A program made the position numbers and the translations under genes. A model generated the notes under the pieces. The model worked only from the letters and a program-made list of their open reading frames with translations, ran no database searches and was not told the DNA's origin. A stretch of DNA of 64,000 bases, taken from positions 32,256,904 through 32,320,903 of the forward strand of contig NC_035444.2 in NCBI RefSeq assembly GCF_002127325.2, written 5' to 3'. Shown piece after piece: positions 31,140-43,372 of this stretch (within the stretch, counting starts at the first letter, position 1; each line of letters starts with the position of its first letter). The DNA is from Helianthus annuus. Its lineage: Eukaryota > Streptophyta > Magnoliopsida > Asterales > Asteraceae.

Positions 31140-34100
31140 TTGTATTTTTTTCCTGTTCTACGTCATCGTAATTCGATTCTCCATTATATGGAGTTAAAAT
31201 CCGACATTCGAATTAACAGTTTTCTAGATTTTAATACCTCAGTTTTGTATTCAATTATTAAACTTTTGACCCGTTTCTTGATTTATTAAACAAACTTGTT
31301 TCTAAATAATCATAAAGCATATACCAACGTATTTAACTCAAAATCTTTAACTCGGGTTCATAACTTTTATGAATTACGCTACCATTACCCAAGTTATGCG
31401 CATAAATCATTTTTTGACCCGTTAAGAGAATTTAAGCATTTAAGCTTAAATCTCACTCTTCCTTTTTCACACATCCCATTTCCACTTTAAGATATCTACT
31501 TATCTTCCACCACAACTATATTTGTGGTGGATTTAGTATAGGGAACTATTTATTCCGAATTCTATCCTTCGGTTTGTAATTTTATGGAAAAGACCCATTT
31601 TGAGGCGTTTGACACAAAAAGGCTTATACCTTCAATTTTTTACACTTATCAAAAGACTTACTCGATCATAAAACTTATTTCCAAATAACCCTTAAGGGTC
31701 GTTTGCCCGGTTTATTGTTCATGGGCGTTTTGGTTAACTTTAGTCTCTTCTTTTGCGACAAAGGACTTTCAACAACATATTTGACCAAAATAGCACATTT
31801 TAGCTATAATCTTATTTACACATACCTGGCTCGGGTCAAAGTATAGACCCGTTTTAATACCTTGCTTTAATAACCACTATATGATAGCAACGCAAATTTC
31901 CATTCGCTATTCACTTCTATGAGCATAAGACTCGACAAACAATCATTAGTCGATAATTGTCAAATGGTGATATCATTACCTTTTGACCCGTTTGGTCTAA
32001 ATGACCATTTATCCTTGTGAGATAGTATTTATTTACCATCTCATCCAAGTAACCCGTTCTGGTTTACACCATACCATCATATTACTTAGAGTAAATTACA
32101 AGTTTTGTCCTTTATGTTTGTCCCAAATTTCAGGCGTTGTCCTTTACCTTCAAAATTGATGAGTTTTGTCCTTAATGTTTCAAAATCCTGCACGTTATGT
32201 CCTTTAAGGCAAACCCAATTATTTTTTTTGTTAAATCTGATCATGTGCAAGGCACATGAGGGCATTTTTGTAATTTCATTTTTTTAATAAATGGAAACAA
32301 AATATAGTTATTATATGTTATATACATAAGCCTAGTTTCAGTCATCATCTTCCTCAAATATGAACCCTAATTTGAGCATCCTGTTTCACGTCAAATTTGA
32401 GTTGTATGATCACAATTAACGAATAAAACCTTAGGGCTTTTGAATGGAAAATGAAAACGAGTAGGATGGTGGCTTTCTTACCTAAAATCGGTGCACAAAT
32501 TACAACGGCGGCTCGTCGGAAAAGGTTGCAGCGGCGGCAATGACAATAGAGGAGGGAGTGATTTTGAATGAGGTGGAAACAGGTAGAATGGTGCCTTTCT
32601 TACAGGTTATATATAGTGAATAAGAAAGAATCAAGTAAAAACTATATCGGCTCTTTATTATCAGATTTAACAAAAATTTTTTGCCATTCAATGCATACCA
32701 AGTCTGTTAGTTGTTTATTGGTCAAGGCCTATGTCCTTTGAAATTTATATATGTTTGACCTAATAAACAAACTGTGACTTTGTGAGGGGCTTAAATCAAT
32801 CACCTCTGAGTTTGGTGAAAGGGATGGAGAAACACAGACGGATGACGTGATATCGGCTCTAGAAAAGAACGGTATCAACCCTCCTCCTTTCTACCCTGAA
32901 GCAAATTAGGGCACTTTCCCGCCTTTCTACCTCACCGGAAAACGCACCCAAAGACCGCCGGAACCGGAGGTGAAGATGATGGCGGCGGTGGTGGGGGGAG
33001 TGGTGACAGCGGTTGTGGAGGTGAAGGTGATGGCAGCGGTGGTGGTGGGGAGTGGTGACAGTGGCTGTAGAGATGGAGGTGATTGTGGTTTTTCGTGAGA
33101 TAGGGTAGAAAGAGAGATGGTCTGCAACTTGTGAAGATGGTGAGTTATTTATTTTAAGCTAATTACATAAAATAAATTTCCCTAAAAAATGAAATTACAA
33201 AAATGCCCTCATGTGCCTTGCACATGATCAGATTTAACAAAAAATTAACTTGGTTAGGGCTAAAGGACATAACATGCAAGATTTTGAAACATTAAGTACA
33301 AAACTCATCAATTTTAAAGGTAAAGGACAGCGCCTGTAATTTGGTACAAACATAAAGGACAAAACTTGTAATTTACTCTATTACTTAAAAACCATTTTTT
33401 TTAATTCTTTTGACCCATCATGGCTTACACCATAGAGTGTCTTTCTCAAAACTGATGTTTATTCGTTAACTTGTAACTAATTACCATATTATTCCTTTTT
33501 ACTCATTATGGGTTACACCATAAGGTAACTTAAATCAAAACTCATTGTTTATTCGTCATTGCATGACGGAATCACCGTTTTACTCCTTTTTAACCATTAA
33601 ACATGGTTTCTTATTATTTTCATTCAACTCGTCCCAATTTACTACACGTCGGAACATCATATTCCAAATACTTATTTTCCTTATCGGTAATCAATACAAT
33701 AAGGAGATATTTTACAAAATAAAAAGGGTGTATGCTTTACTTACATAGTGTCCGATTAGGTTTTTCTCGCGTAATTGATCCGTTTGACCCTCTTCTTTCC
33801 CAAGCTTCCACCTAGCTTGTTAAACGTCAAACTATCATATAATATCCACAAGGTGGTTAGATTAGTCATTCTAGATCATGACCTTCACACCTTATGAACC
33901 CTTATACCACTTTTCTTATTGAACTCTATCATAGGTCGGTTTGACCTTTTTAAAAGTCAAATCACTAATTGACACACATAATGAACTAACAAGTTCACAC
34001 GACTCAATTAGGCATATTATCTAACACTTAGTGAGCATCATCTTTTGAGCTACCATATTAGCCAACATGTCATCCATTTCATACCTCAAGTAATAATAGA

Positions 34101-34900
34101 TCAACATGTAAATTTCACTTATTATAAGCACATACACACTTTGACCATCATAATCATGGGTTTAACTTTTATGTCAAGACCCACTTCTAATCACTTATGA
34201 ACTCTTAACAAAATCCCTAATTTGTTCAAGTAGTTCACTCATACGAGTTAGTATGATGTTTATAAACACCAATGCTACATCAATTTCGTCAAATCATCAA
34301 AACCCATTTCAAGTCATATACGAACACCTTTTCAAACCATAAAATTATTCAAGTATTTCACATATACTTGCAAGTATGATGATCACACACATAATTTCAT
34401 TATCAATTTCACCATACTAGCAAAATATTGAACTTAAGGTCATCACCTTCAAGTTCATCCATAAACTTATCATCACCAAAACATAAATTTCGACATACCT
34501 CATGATCTCCTAGTTTAGGTGATCACTAATTCATGTTCATTCATGAATTTGAGCACTAATTCGCCCTTCAATTCGGTGATATTGGAAGAACTAGGGTTAC
34601 ACCCTTCTTCTCCATCTCCTGGTCGCTACACACACACACACACCTAGTGTGTGTTGTGTTTTATTATTATTTTTTTTATGAGATTCAAGTTTCTAATTTC
34701 CCCCTTTTGGCCCCTCGGGTTTATGATTTTATTTATACAGGGTTATAACTCATTGTTTCAATATTATTTTCAAGTTACTAACTAGGTTAATTTGGTCCTA
34801 GTTATTTTGTTTAAGGGTTAATTTTTACCACTAACGGTATTTTACCCGCTCCTTAATATTAACGGGGTTAAATTACCAAACCTGTTTTTGGGGTGTTACA
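31140..34900 (-). repeat. LTR-like DNA of a Ty3/gypsy element (minus), left border unknown
   Basis: The right edge reads GGGGTGTTACA at 34890-34900, which on the minus strand is TGTAACACCCC, a typical gypsy LTR start. The body has many GACCCGTTT and similar phrases common in plant LTRs and no reading frame. I could not find the other edge, primer site or internal domain, so this may be a solo or truncated LTR. A MULE interrupts it. Confidence 0.5.
32089..33378. mobile_element. Mutator-like element with long inverted ends, 9-bp TSD
   Basis: 1290 bp. Ends GAGTAAATTACAAGTTTTGTCC and its complement; the inverted repeats extend about 190 bp. The exact 9-bp TSD TATTACTTA occurs at 32080-32088 and 33379-33387. 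Long TIRs with 9-bp duplications are typical of MULEs. The interior (32340-33130) has a GGTGGCGGCGG-rich part and short frames but no MURA transposase, so it is non-autonomous and may carry host DNA (Pack-MULE-like). Confidence 0.93.
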
Positions 34901-35793
34901 CATGGGTAGGGGTGCTTGATATGATTGAGAAGTTGTGGAGTTTAGATGAAAGTGTGCAAATAACTATTTCACAATTAGGCAAATTTCGGGATAAAATAGG
35001 TACTTTTGGTCGATCTATTGCTATGTCATCCGCAAAGCATGAGCGTCCCGGTTAGTCCACCTAATTTTATTTACGATATTAGTTTTATATATTACAACAA
35101 AATTATATTTTTATGTTAATTGTATGATTAGATGAGTGGTGGAAAGCGTTCGGTGGAGATGTACCGGCATTGCAAAAATTTACCATAAAAATTTGAAGTC
35201 AAATCACATGCTCTTCCGGATGTGAACGGAATTGGAGTGTTTTAGAGAGAATCCACACCAAAAGAAGGAACTTCTTGGAGCATCAAAGGCTAAGTGATCT
35301 CGTATATGTCCATTACAAGGTACGTCTACAAAATAGGTACGATATAAGCACAAACTTTACTTATTATTAATTTTTGATTTTGAATAAAACATTTTACATT
35401 TAAAGTTGTTAGGCTAAATGATCGCAAAAGGCCATATGACCCGGTTGATTACCAAAGCATTGATAAAAACGAATTTTGGGTGGTGGAAGACGAGAAGGAA
35501 GCCGAGCTTAATTATTATGATTTAGAAAATATGCTCGAAGAAGAGCTCCCAATTAACCATAATTCACAAACACAACCGTCCGAAGGTTAGTATATTCTTT
35601 TTGATAATTTGATTACAAAATGATATTGATGATGATAATTTTTTAGTTCAAAAACTATATACTTAGACTTGTCGTTTTTTAAATTTTAGGCTAATAATAC
35701 AACGAAGAAGACAATGTGGTTCAAGATGATGGTATTAATGTTGGTGATGGCGATTTTGATTATGATGATTCTGTTTCGCTAGACGATTGGTAG
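34901..35793 (+). pseudogene. C-terminal part of a hAT transposase gene, broken
   Basis: Exon-like blocks. 34905-35050 encodes LDMIEKLWSLDESVQ... with donor G|GTTAGT. 35132-35319 encodes EWWKAFGGDVPALQKF, then CSSGCERNWSVLERIHTKRR and the dimerisation-type end RLSDLVYVHY. A third block near 35412-35586 encodes NDRKRPYDPVDYQSIDKN and LENMLEEELPINHN. The last, about 35690-35793, is acidic (DYDDSVSLDDW, stop). W..FG...L...A....S..CERNWS is the hAT C-terminal (dimerisation) signature. A TGA at 35194-35196 interrupts the second block. The N-terminal two-thirds is absent, cut off by LTR-like DNA at 34900. Confidence 0.88.
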
Positions 35794-36045
35794 ATTTGTG
35801 TGTTGCTGGATTGGTTATTTTGGTTTGTTGTTTGATTTGTACTTTTAAATGTTCTTGGATTTGGTACTTTGGTATGATTTTGGATGACTAATGGTTGTGT
35901 TTTTAGTTCTTTAACCATTTGGAATTTTATCTATTTTCTCTATATTTTCTCTATATTTTTTTTATAATTTATGACATAATCCGGGTCTTGAATCCGGTCG
36001 GACTGGTCTAACCTTTGACCTAGTAAGGCGACCGGGTCAACCTCT

Positions 36046-36066
36046 GGTCTGATCATGAAAACATTG
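36046..36066 (+). mobile_element. Probable right terminal inverted repeat of the hAT element
   Basis: The reverse complement begins CAATGTTTTCATGATCAGAC, a CA..G start usual for plant hAT ends, about 270 bp after the transposase stop. The left end is missing, so the TSD cannot be checked. Confidence 0.55.
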
Positions 36067-36225
36067 CTTTGAACACTAAGATGCGAGGTTGTGATTGTTC
36101 TAGATGAAGGAAACATATTTTAGTAATTAATCTTCTCACAACATGATCAAGTGAGTCTTGTTACCGGCTCTAATACCACATTAATGCTGGATTATTTGTG
36201 CATGATTGAACTAAATGATTATGTT

Positions 36226-36908
36226 TGATGACGGGGGTAGCTCAAACCTTAATAAACTGATTAGAGACACAACAACTTAAAAGGTTAAAAGGTTAAAAGG
36301 TTCGGAAATGGTCCAACGGTCATGAACAGTAAAAAGATTAAAAGGTTAAAAGTCGGAGCCTTGTCACATCACCCTTTGTGTGTGAAACCTCCTGCCCAGT
36401 AGCAACCAGACCATTTGGGAGAGCACACGCTTTTGTCCGCAGGTCCAAACCCTTCAACCCCTAAAAAGGGTAAGCCCCTCACTGCAAGCCAGGTTCACTA
36501 GTTAAAGGTTTCTCCTTTGAGAAACCTCTTCCCCTATAAATTACAGCCCATGAGAAGCATGCCATTCATTCTGGAATCAACAGAAAACTATCTCAATTCT
36601 CTGATTCTCCTTCTCCCTCTCGAGAACAAGCTTCATGCTTGCTTCTCTTCCTCTTCTCCCATGAGAACTTGCTTCTTACAAGTTTTATTCTTCACACTAA
36701 ATAATTCATCTTCTCCAACGATTGCTTTCTGGGCTGATTTCTAATCAGTTCAGGATCTAAGGAGAATAACAACAATACTAGTGAACCTCTCTCCACGTCT
36801 TGCAAACGTGGGGGGACCCCACGACCTGCGTTAGGCTAACTGAAACCTTGAACCCTTTTACCCCGAGATATCGCTACAGGCCTTGTTCTTGTATTTGTTG
36901 TAGCAATA
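36226..36908 (+). repeat. 5' LTR of the Tat element
   Basis: 683 bp beginning TGATGACGGGG. The terminal CA appears as TA here. It contains a TTAAAAGG repeat near 36280-36350 and a CCCCTATAAATTAC TATA-like sequence near 36533. Confidence 0.9.
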
Positions 36909-36910
36909 AG

Positions 36911-36927
36911 TTGGCGCCCACCGTGGG
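36911..36927 (+). other. Primer binding site of the Tat element (TGGCGCC type)
   Basis: TTGGCGCCCACCGTGGG starts 2 bases after the LTR, the usual form in Tat/Retand elements. Confidence 0.9.
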
Positions 36928-38025
36928 CTACGCCGCTTACTTTATCTTAAAGACCAGTTGTGTAGCTCCATTTTCTCTTTACATCATATCTGAGAGCGAA
37001 TGTCCTGACAAGGTAAATCAGGTGCCTAACAACACCGATTAGCACCAAATTCTGGTCGGATCTCACCGGTCAGATCTACACCTCTTTCTACTCCAGGAAG
37101 TACTCCAACGGAACTATGTTCCCGGAGTTCACTTCTTTTCATACACCAACCCCATCTCGATCAGGGGTTGCATCTCCTCAAATCGGTGCAATACGTACAT
37201 CAAAAACATAGATCTAACACCCGAGGGAGTAGCTAGAAATTTCTTACAATTGAGATCTTTTCTCAACTAGCATGTGAGCCTAGAAAGGAAGAAAAGGGTA
37301 AGAACAACACTAAATTATGAGGAGTCTGAACCCTCATTAACACCTGGCCCTCCATCTCTTCCTTTTAGCAGCTCACGTTCAGCCACATCTTACATTAAAG
37401 CTGGCCCTAGTGTGACAGACCAACCACTCAAGCCCTTTAGTTTTAGGGAGGCCTAGTCCAGCCGTTTTTCCCTTATTTACCTCCCAATATGTTACAACCG
37501 GTGCACCTGTTGGGCCTGAAACCACTCTTGATCAATTATGTCAGTCACCAGCTTCAGGTGTTCCTCCGCCCATTGCTACTTCGTGGTAACAAGCCATGGC
37601 CACCTTGCCTTTGGCTCGAGATATGGTCATAAGCACATCCATGGGAATGCCTTATACATTACCATCAGAAAGCCTTCAAGGCTTTAACCTTATGCCCCAT
37701 CTGATGACTCAGATGATGGCATCTTTTATGAGTACCATCAGAAAGCCTTTAAGGCTTTAACCTTATGCCCGAGCTGATGACACAGATGACGGCACAATTT
37801 CTTATGCAACACGTGAAAGCTGGATGATGACACAGAAAGCTTTCAAGGATTTAACCTTAACTTCATCTACCAAGTGCCAACCACTCACCAGGGTACCTCA
37901 AGCGGTAACCCAGCTTCAAGGGTAGTACAATACCTCTCAAAACCTTACAAGCCCAACAACTTGTCTTGCTTCTCCCAACAAATTGTTGAGTACGAGTTTC
38001 AAACCCAGATAAAGATGCTATCACG

Positions 38026-38445
38026 GTGCTGAAGACCACCTCCAAATCTTCGTCGGGACTGCAAGGATTGAAAAATGGCCCAGCCCCGAATGTTGTCTCG
38101 TGTTCATGCAAACCCTTGAAGGGTCTTCACGCATATGGTTCAATTACCTTCCTGAACGAAGCATTCAGACCTTTGACGATCTTAGCAAAGGTTTCCCATA
38201 ACAACGGAAGTATGTCAAGGAAGCCACGATAATCTTCCAGATCAAACAACGCGATGATGAAAGTCTCAGAGACTTCACCGAAAGGTACAGGAAGGAAGGT
38301 TTAACTTACGCCAATAAAAAGATAAGGGTTGCAAGGTTCATGAATGCTATAAATTCCAAATGTCTCACAAGAGACTTCAATAAATACCTGCCCAAAACCC
38401 TTGAAGAAGCACTCAAAAGGGCTGAAGCCCACATTCGAGGAGAAT
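38026..38445 (+). pseudogene. Gag remnant of the Tat element
   Basis: Frames shift but read capsid-like phrases: LVFMQTLEGSSRIWFNYLPERSIQTFDDL, then QRDDESLRDFTERYRKE and TLEEALKRAEAHI, as in Retand-type gag. The start, probably between 36950 and 38000, is not recoverable by eye. Confidence 0.75.
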
Positions 38446-38841
38446 AAGCTGTAGACATCAAAGAACAAAATAAAAGAATCTTAACTAGAGCTTTCAGTAT
38501 GGCTCTTATGACAAACGGTTCAAAGGTTCGGATTCCAGAAAGCCTGAAGGCCGGAACCCTCCAAGCCAAGAAAAAACCATAAACTTTACAGCCTTAACCA
38601 AGGCTACATAAGAGATCTTGGCAACCGAAGAGGTAAAACACAGCTTCCGCCCTCCTCAACCTTTGCCAAAAAACAAAAGATTGGAAAAATCAAACTAGTA
38701 TTGTGAGCTTCACGAATAGAAAGGTCACCATACTAATGATTGCTTCCGATTCAAAAAGAGAATTGAAAAAGCCGTCAAGTCCGAACTGGCTCACTTGGTT
38801 AAAGGGGTCAAGGACAAGATGGTTGAAAAAAAAAGTAGGAA

Positions 38842-41800
38842 GTGAACATGGTCGACCTTGAAAACAAAGCTTCCCACAAACGCCGTCATTTCAAGGCATG
38901 GGAACGTCAATATGTTTGCTTCCCACCACAAGAAGGAGAGTTGCTTTCAGACCCTCTGGTGATAGAAGCCAACATAGGAACCATCAAGACACAAAAGGCT
39001 TACATTGACACCGGCGTAACCACCAAAATCATGTTTGAGAAATGCTTTAACCCTCTCAGCGATGATGAACGCTCAAAGCTTCAACAGTCTGAATCCCCCA
39101 TCAAAGGTATCGCAAACATACCTATCAAGCGTTTAGACCTAATAACCCTTAATGTTGTTCAACGAAAGAACAAAGGGACGAACCGAACAACTCACCTTTA
39201 CGGTAATCAATATCCCTTCCAACTATGATATCATCATAGGAAGGCCAGGGCAAAGTGTGTTCGGAATGGCAGTTTCAGTTGCTCAAGGCATTGTGAAGTT
39301 TCCCACTGAAAAAGGGATATCAACCCTTCAACCTACCCAAGAAGATTTTGTGGTTGAAGGGGAAAACTCAAGAAAGGACGAAGACGATGAACAAGGGTTG
39401 GACATAAACCCAAAATATCCTCAACAGGGGATAAGGTAAACACTAACCTTTCCAAAGAAACCATCTCATACCTTAAAAAGCTGCTCTAACACTATGTCTT
39501 TGCTTGATGCCCAGAAGATATGACTGACATCCCTCGTAGCATTGTTGAAACATGAGTTATGGATCCCACCTGATGTTAAGCCCATTACACAAAAGAAACG
39601 GAGTCAAGCCCCTAAAAGAAGCCTTGTATAACGCCAATTGATGGAAAAGCTTGTTCTTGTCCTTCGAGAGGTCATGTATCAGTCATGGGTATCCAATCCG
39701 GTAATGGTTTAAAAACCCAAAAAGTCTTGGAGAATGTGTATCGATTTTAAAGACTTGAACAAAGCATGCCCAAAGGATTGCTACCCGCTGCCCCAGATAG
39801 ACCTCAATGATAACTCGCTCACAGGCTTCCCGTTCAAGTGTTTTCTTCACGCCTAAAAGAGTTACCATCAGATCCTAATGAAAAAAGAATAGGAAGAAAA
39901 AACCACATTCCACACTGATAAAGGTACATCTTGCTATCAAAAATAGAATCTTGGTTTAAGAAATGCAGGTTGTAGGACCGGTTTTGACTCCGAAACGATT
40001 GCGAAACGTACGTATAACGTGCGGAATCCGTACACAAATGCGACCGAACACACGTGACGTAATATAAACTATGATTCTATTGATTAGATCTGAAAACGTA
40101 CAAAACCTGAATCACGATGTCACTTTCTCTCTCTAGTTTCTCTCTCTAGCTCTAGAAACCTCCAAGTGACAAATAAAGCAAAACGTTCTAAACTCTAAGC
40201 CCTAGAGTTCTATTTATAGGCCAAGGGATTAATGAGGTTTCTCATTAATTATAGTTATGCCACCTTGCCTTTTTGATTAACTATCACTAATATAACAATG
40301 TAAATCTTGTTTGTTTCTGCTATAGACTAGATTGACAGAGGCGATAGACAGATAAGGCACTAACACAGGTGCCACTTATCAACGTCTGGTTGACAAAGCG
40401 TTTGCTGGATAAATCGGCAAGAACATTAAAGCTTATGTTGATGATTTGGCGATTTAAGAGCAAAACGGAATACCAAATGCTCCATGACATACAAGAAACC
40501 TTCCAAAACTCGAGAAAGATCAACATGAAGATTAATTCAGTCAAGTGCTCGTTTGTAGGGCATATCATGGGGAAACAAAGCATAAAAGCCAACCCTCAAG
40601 GGATGTGCTAACAAGAAAGACTTTCGATGGAAAGCTTACAGCTTTGAAGCGTTTTACCTCAAAAGGAAGCCTTCAACCAAATGAAGCAACACTTGGCTTC
40701 ACTCCCAACCATTTTGGCTCCGGAAACAGGAGGAACGATCTCCATCTACCTTTCGATTGCTGAAAAGGCCATAAGTACGACTCTGATCATTGAACGAAAC
40801 AAAGTTCAGATACTCGTTTACTTTTTCAAAACTTAAAATTAGCATAAATCAAATATCCTTCTTTGAAAAAACTTGCTCTAGCCCTAGTCCAAACGGCTAG
40901 AAGGCTTCGAAGGTACTTTTAGCCAAATGGGTTGTAAAAACTAGGTGAATACAAAATCACCTATGTCCCGAGAAAAGTTGTCAAAGCCCAAGTCTCAGCT
41001 GACTTCATCATAGAAGTCCCTAGAGAAGTCACAACGGAAGACAATACAGCCTCCGCTGAACCCTCCAACCCTAATACCTGGAAGCTTTTTATCGATGAGG
41101 CTTCCAGCATTGAAGGGTCAGGAGCAGGGCTAGTTCTAATTGATCCTAACGAATTGGAATTCACGTATGCCCTTCGCCCCGAATTTCAGACTACAAACAA
41201 CGAAGCTGAGTATGAAGCATTGATTGCTGGGCTCAAGCTTGCAAAAGATATGGGTGTCAAAAGGCTTCAAATCTTCACAGACTCTCTCAAGCTAAGACAA
41301 TAACAACTACATAGAAAAAGAACCCAACATGAATAAGTACCAAAAGAAATCAAAGGAATCGATTAACACATTTCAAACATGTGCCATCAAATAAATTCCG
41401 AGTTCTGAAAACAAGAGAGCTGATGCACTAAGCAAGCTTGCATCTCTTACGTTTGCACATCTCACCAAGAAGATTCTAGTTGAGGTATTAAAAACCCCAT
41501 CCATCCAAAAACACGAGGTTCAAGATGTGATCACCAAAGAAGGGCCAAATTGGATGACTCCCATTGAAAAGTTCCCCAAAAACGGTGAATTACCTGATGA
41601 CCAGACTGAGGCTGAAAGGGTTCGTATCAATTCAAGGCAGTATGTGTTACAAGGAGATATCCTTTACAAAAAGGATACCTACCACTACTTTGATGCGTTG
41701 ACCCAAAACAAAGCCAATATCTGATCAAAGAGGTTCACGAAGGGATATGTGGGGCTCATTGTGGCCCAAGACCGGTAGTGTCAAAGTTGATGAACCACAT

Positions 41801-42789
41801 ATACTTTTGGCCTTCAATGCATTGAGATACCTTCGAACAACTGCGAAAATGTGAAACTTGTCAGTTACATGCTCCGGTAGCCAAAAGCCCCAAACATAAT
41901 CCCATTCCCACCTCCTCGGCTTGGCCATTTCGCAAGCGGGGAATGGACATTGTTAGACCATTCCCACCAGCCAAAGGAGGAGTCAAGTTCTTATTGGTAG
42001 TCGTGGGTTACTTCACCAAGTGACCAGAAGTAAAACCATTGGCAAAAATCTCAGGGAAACATGTTATTGATTTCGAAAGCATAATCTATCGTTTTCGGCT
42101 CCCAGGGGTACTAGTCATGGATAACAGGAAATAGTTTGCCGAGAAACCTTCTAGCTCCTAGTGCAAGGAGTTCAGAATAACTCAAGTATTTAGCTCGGTA
42201 GCTTACCCACAATCCAATGGCCAGGTTGATAGGACAAACCACAACATTGTTGAAGGGATTAAATCTCTATTGGGAAGATACGACAACAACTGGCTCGAAT
42301 AGCTTCCCAATGTGCTATTGGAAATTCAAACAACCGAGAAAACAAGCCACAAGAAAATACCCTACATCCTAGTGTTTGGATCAGAGGCTGTAATCCTAGT
42401 TGAAATCGGAGCAACAACACAAAGAACAATTAACATCGACCTCAAGCCAAATAAGAAAGAGACAATGTTGAATTTGGAACTCCTCGAAGAGGCTCGTGAT
42501 CAAGCAGCCATACAAAAACCAAGGTACAAGCAAAACATGGAATTGTATTACAATACACGGGTGAAGCATGAACGCTTCAAGCCTAAGGACCTTGTGCTTC
42601 GAAATAATGATGCCTGCAAGAAAGAAAGCCAAGGAAAGCTTGGCCCTAAGTAGGAAGGGCCATACACTATCCTTAAAGCCTACAAAGGGGGATCATACAA
42701 GTTGGCAGGCCCGCAAGGTAAAAAGCTTCCCCGCCATTGAGATGGCAAAAACCTTAAAAAGTTCCATGTTTAACCAAAACGTGTTATAA
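38842..42789 (+). pseudogene. Broken pol of the Tat element: protease, RT, RNases H, integrase
   Basis: 38842-39439 carries a protease-type segment (KAYIDTGVTTKIMFEK; the usual DTGAS is altered). RT pieces include RMCIDFKDLNKACPKD (about 39735) and the active site KAYVDDLAI (about 40430), separated by a solo LTR at 39971-40365. 41080-41300 is an archaeal-type RNase H (LFIDEASS, NNEAEYEALIAGL, IFTDSLKL) with D, E and D in place. 41700-42789 is integrase with the zinc finger (H...H...CETCQ), MDIVRPF, VMDN and QSNGQVDRTN, where the catalytic Glu is Asp. The C-terminal segment has EGPYTILKAYKGGSYKL. There are many stops. Confidence 0.88.
39971..40365 (-). mobile_element. Solo LTR inside the Tat RT
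   Basis: 395 bp with TGTAGG...CTAACA ends and the exact TSD CAGGT (39966-39970 and 40366-40370). Removing it rejoins the RT at its LRNAGATYQR-type segment. A TATAAATAG on the minus strand near 40210 suggests minus orientation, where it begins TGTTAGTG; it is probably from a Copia element. Confidence 0.9.
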
Positions 42790-43372
42790 ATAGTTCCAAA
42801 AAGTTGTTCTATTCCCCTAGTAATCAAAGTACTTTGAAATTAATGAACAATGAATTTTCTCTTTCTATCCTATAATCAAGTTGAGAACCTAGCAAGAAAC
42901 TCCATGGCAAGGGACATGTAAAGGGATGAGCTCCCAGGCCACATCGCTCAATAGGTTCAAGGGTTGAATGGACCTATATAAGGGGTGAGTTCCTAAATCA
43001 ATACAACTCCATGAGACTCATAGAAATGTTAAAAATCATGTCTCATAGACGGGTTTGAACAGCCTACACCAAATGTTCCTTAAGCCCCAACATTGGCTTA
43101 CGAACCAAAAAGACTCTAAGTGAATGTCATACATAGGATAGAGGTTGTATCTTCTTGTTAAAAATATCCTAAGGCTAAGTGACTGCAGCACTGAACCCTT
43201 TAAGATATAAATAACATAAGATGCACCACCCAGAACAAAGACAACATACAAAACCAATGAAAACACAAGGGAGTAAACAGAACAACATAATAAACATAGC
43301 AAGATAAGTTAAAGATAAAAAGGGCCATAATGGCCATCAAACATAAAACATTGTCCACAAGCCTTACAGGCT
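42790..43372. other. Non-coding part of the Tat 3' region
   Basis: No clear frame on either strand between the integrase remnant and the antisense ORF. Confidence 0.5.

Noticed and set aside
36281..36350. A regulatory repeat from TTAAAAGG units in the Tat 5' LTR
   Set aside because: The extra units are absent from the 3' LTR, so this is a local expansion after insertion.
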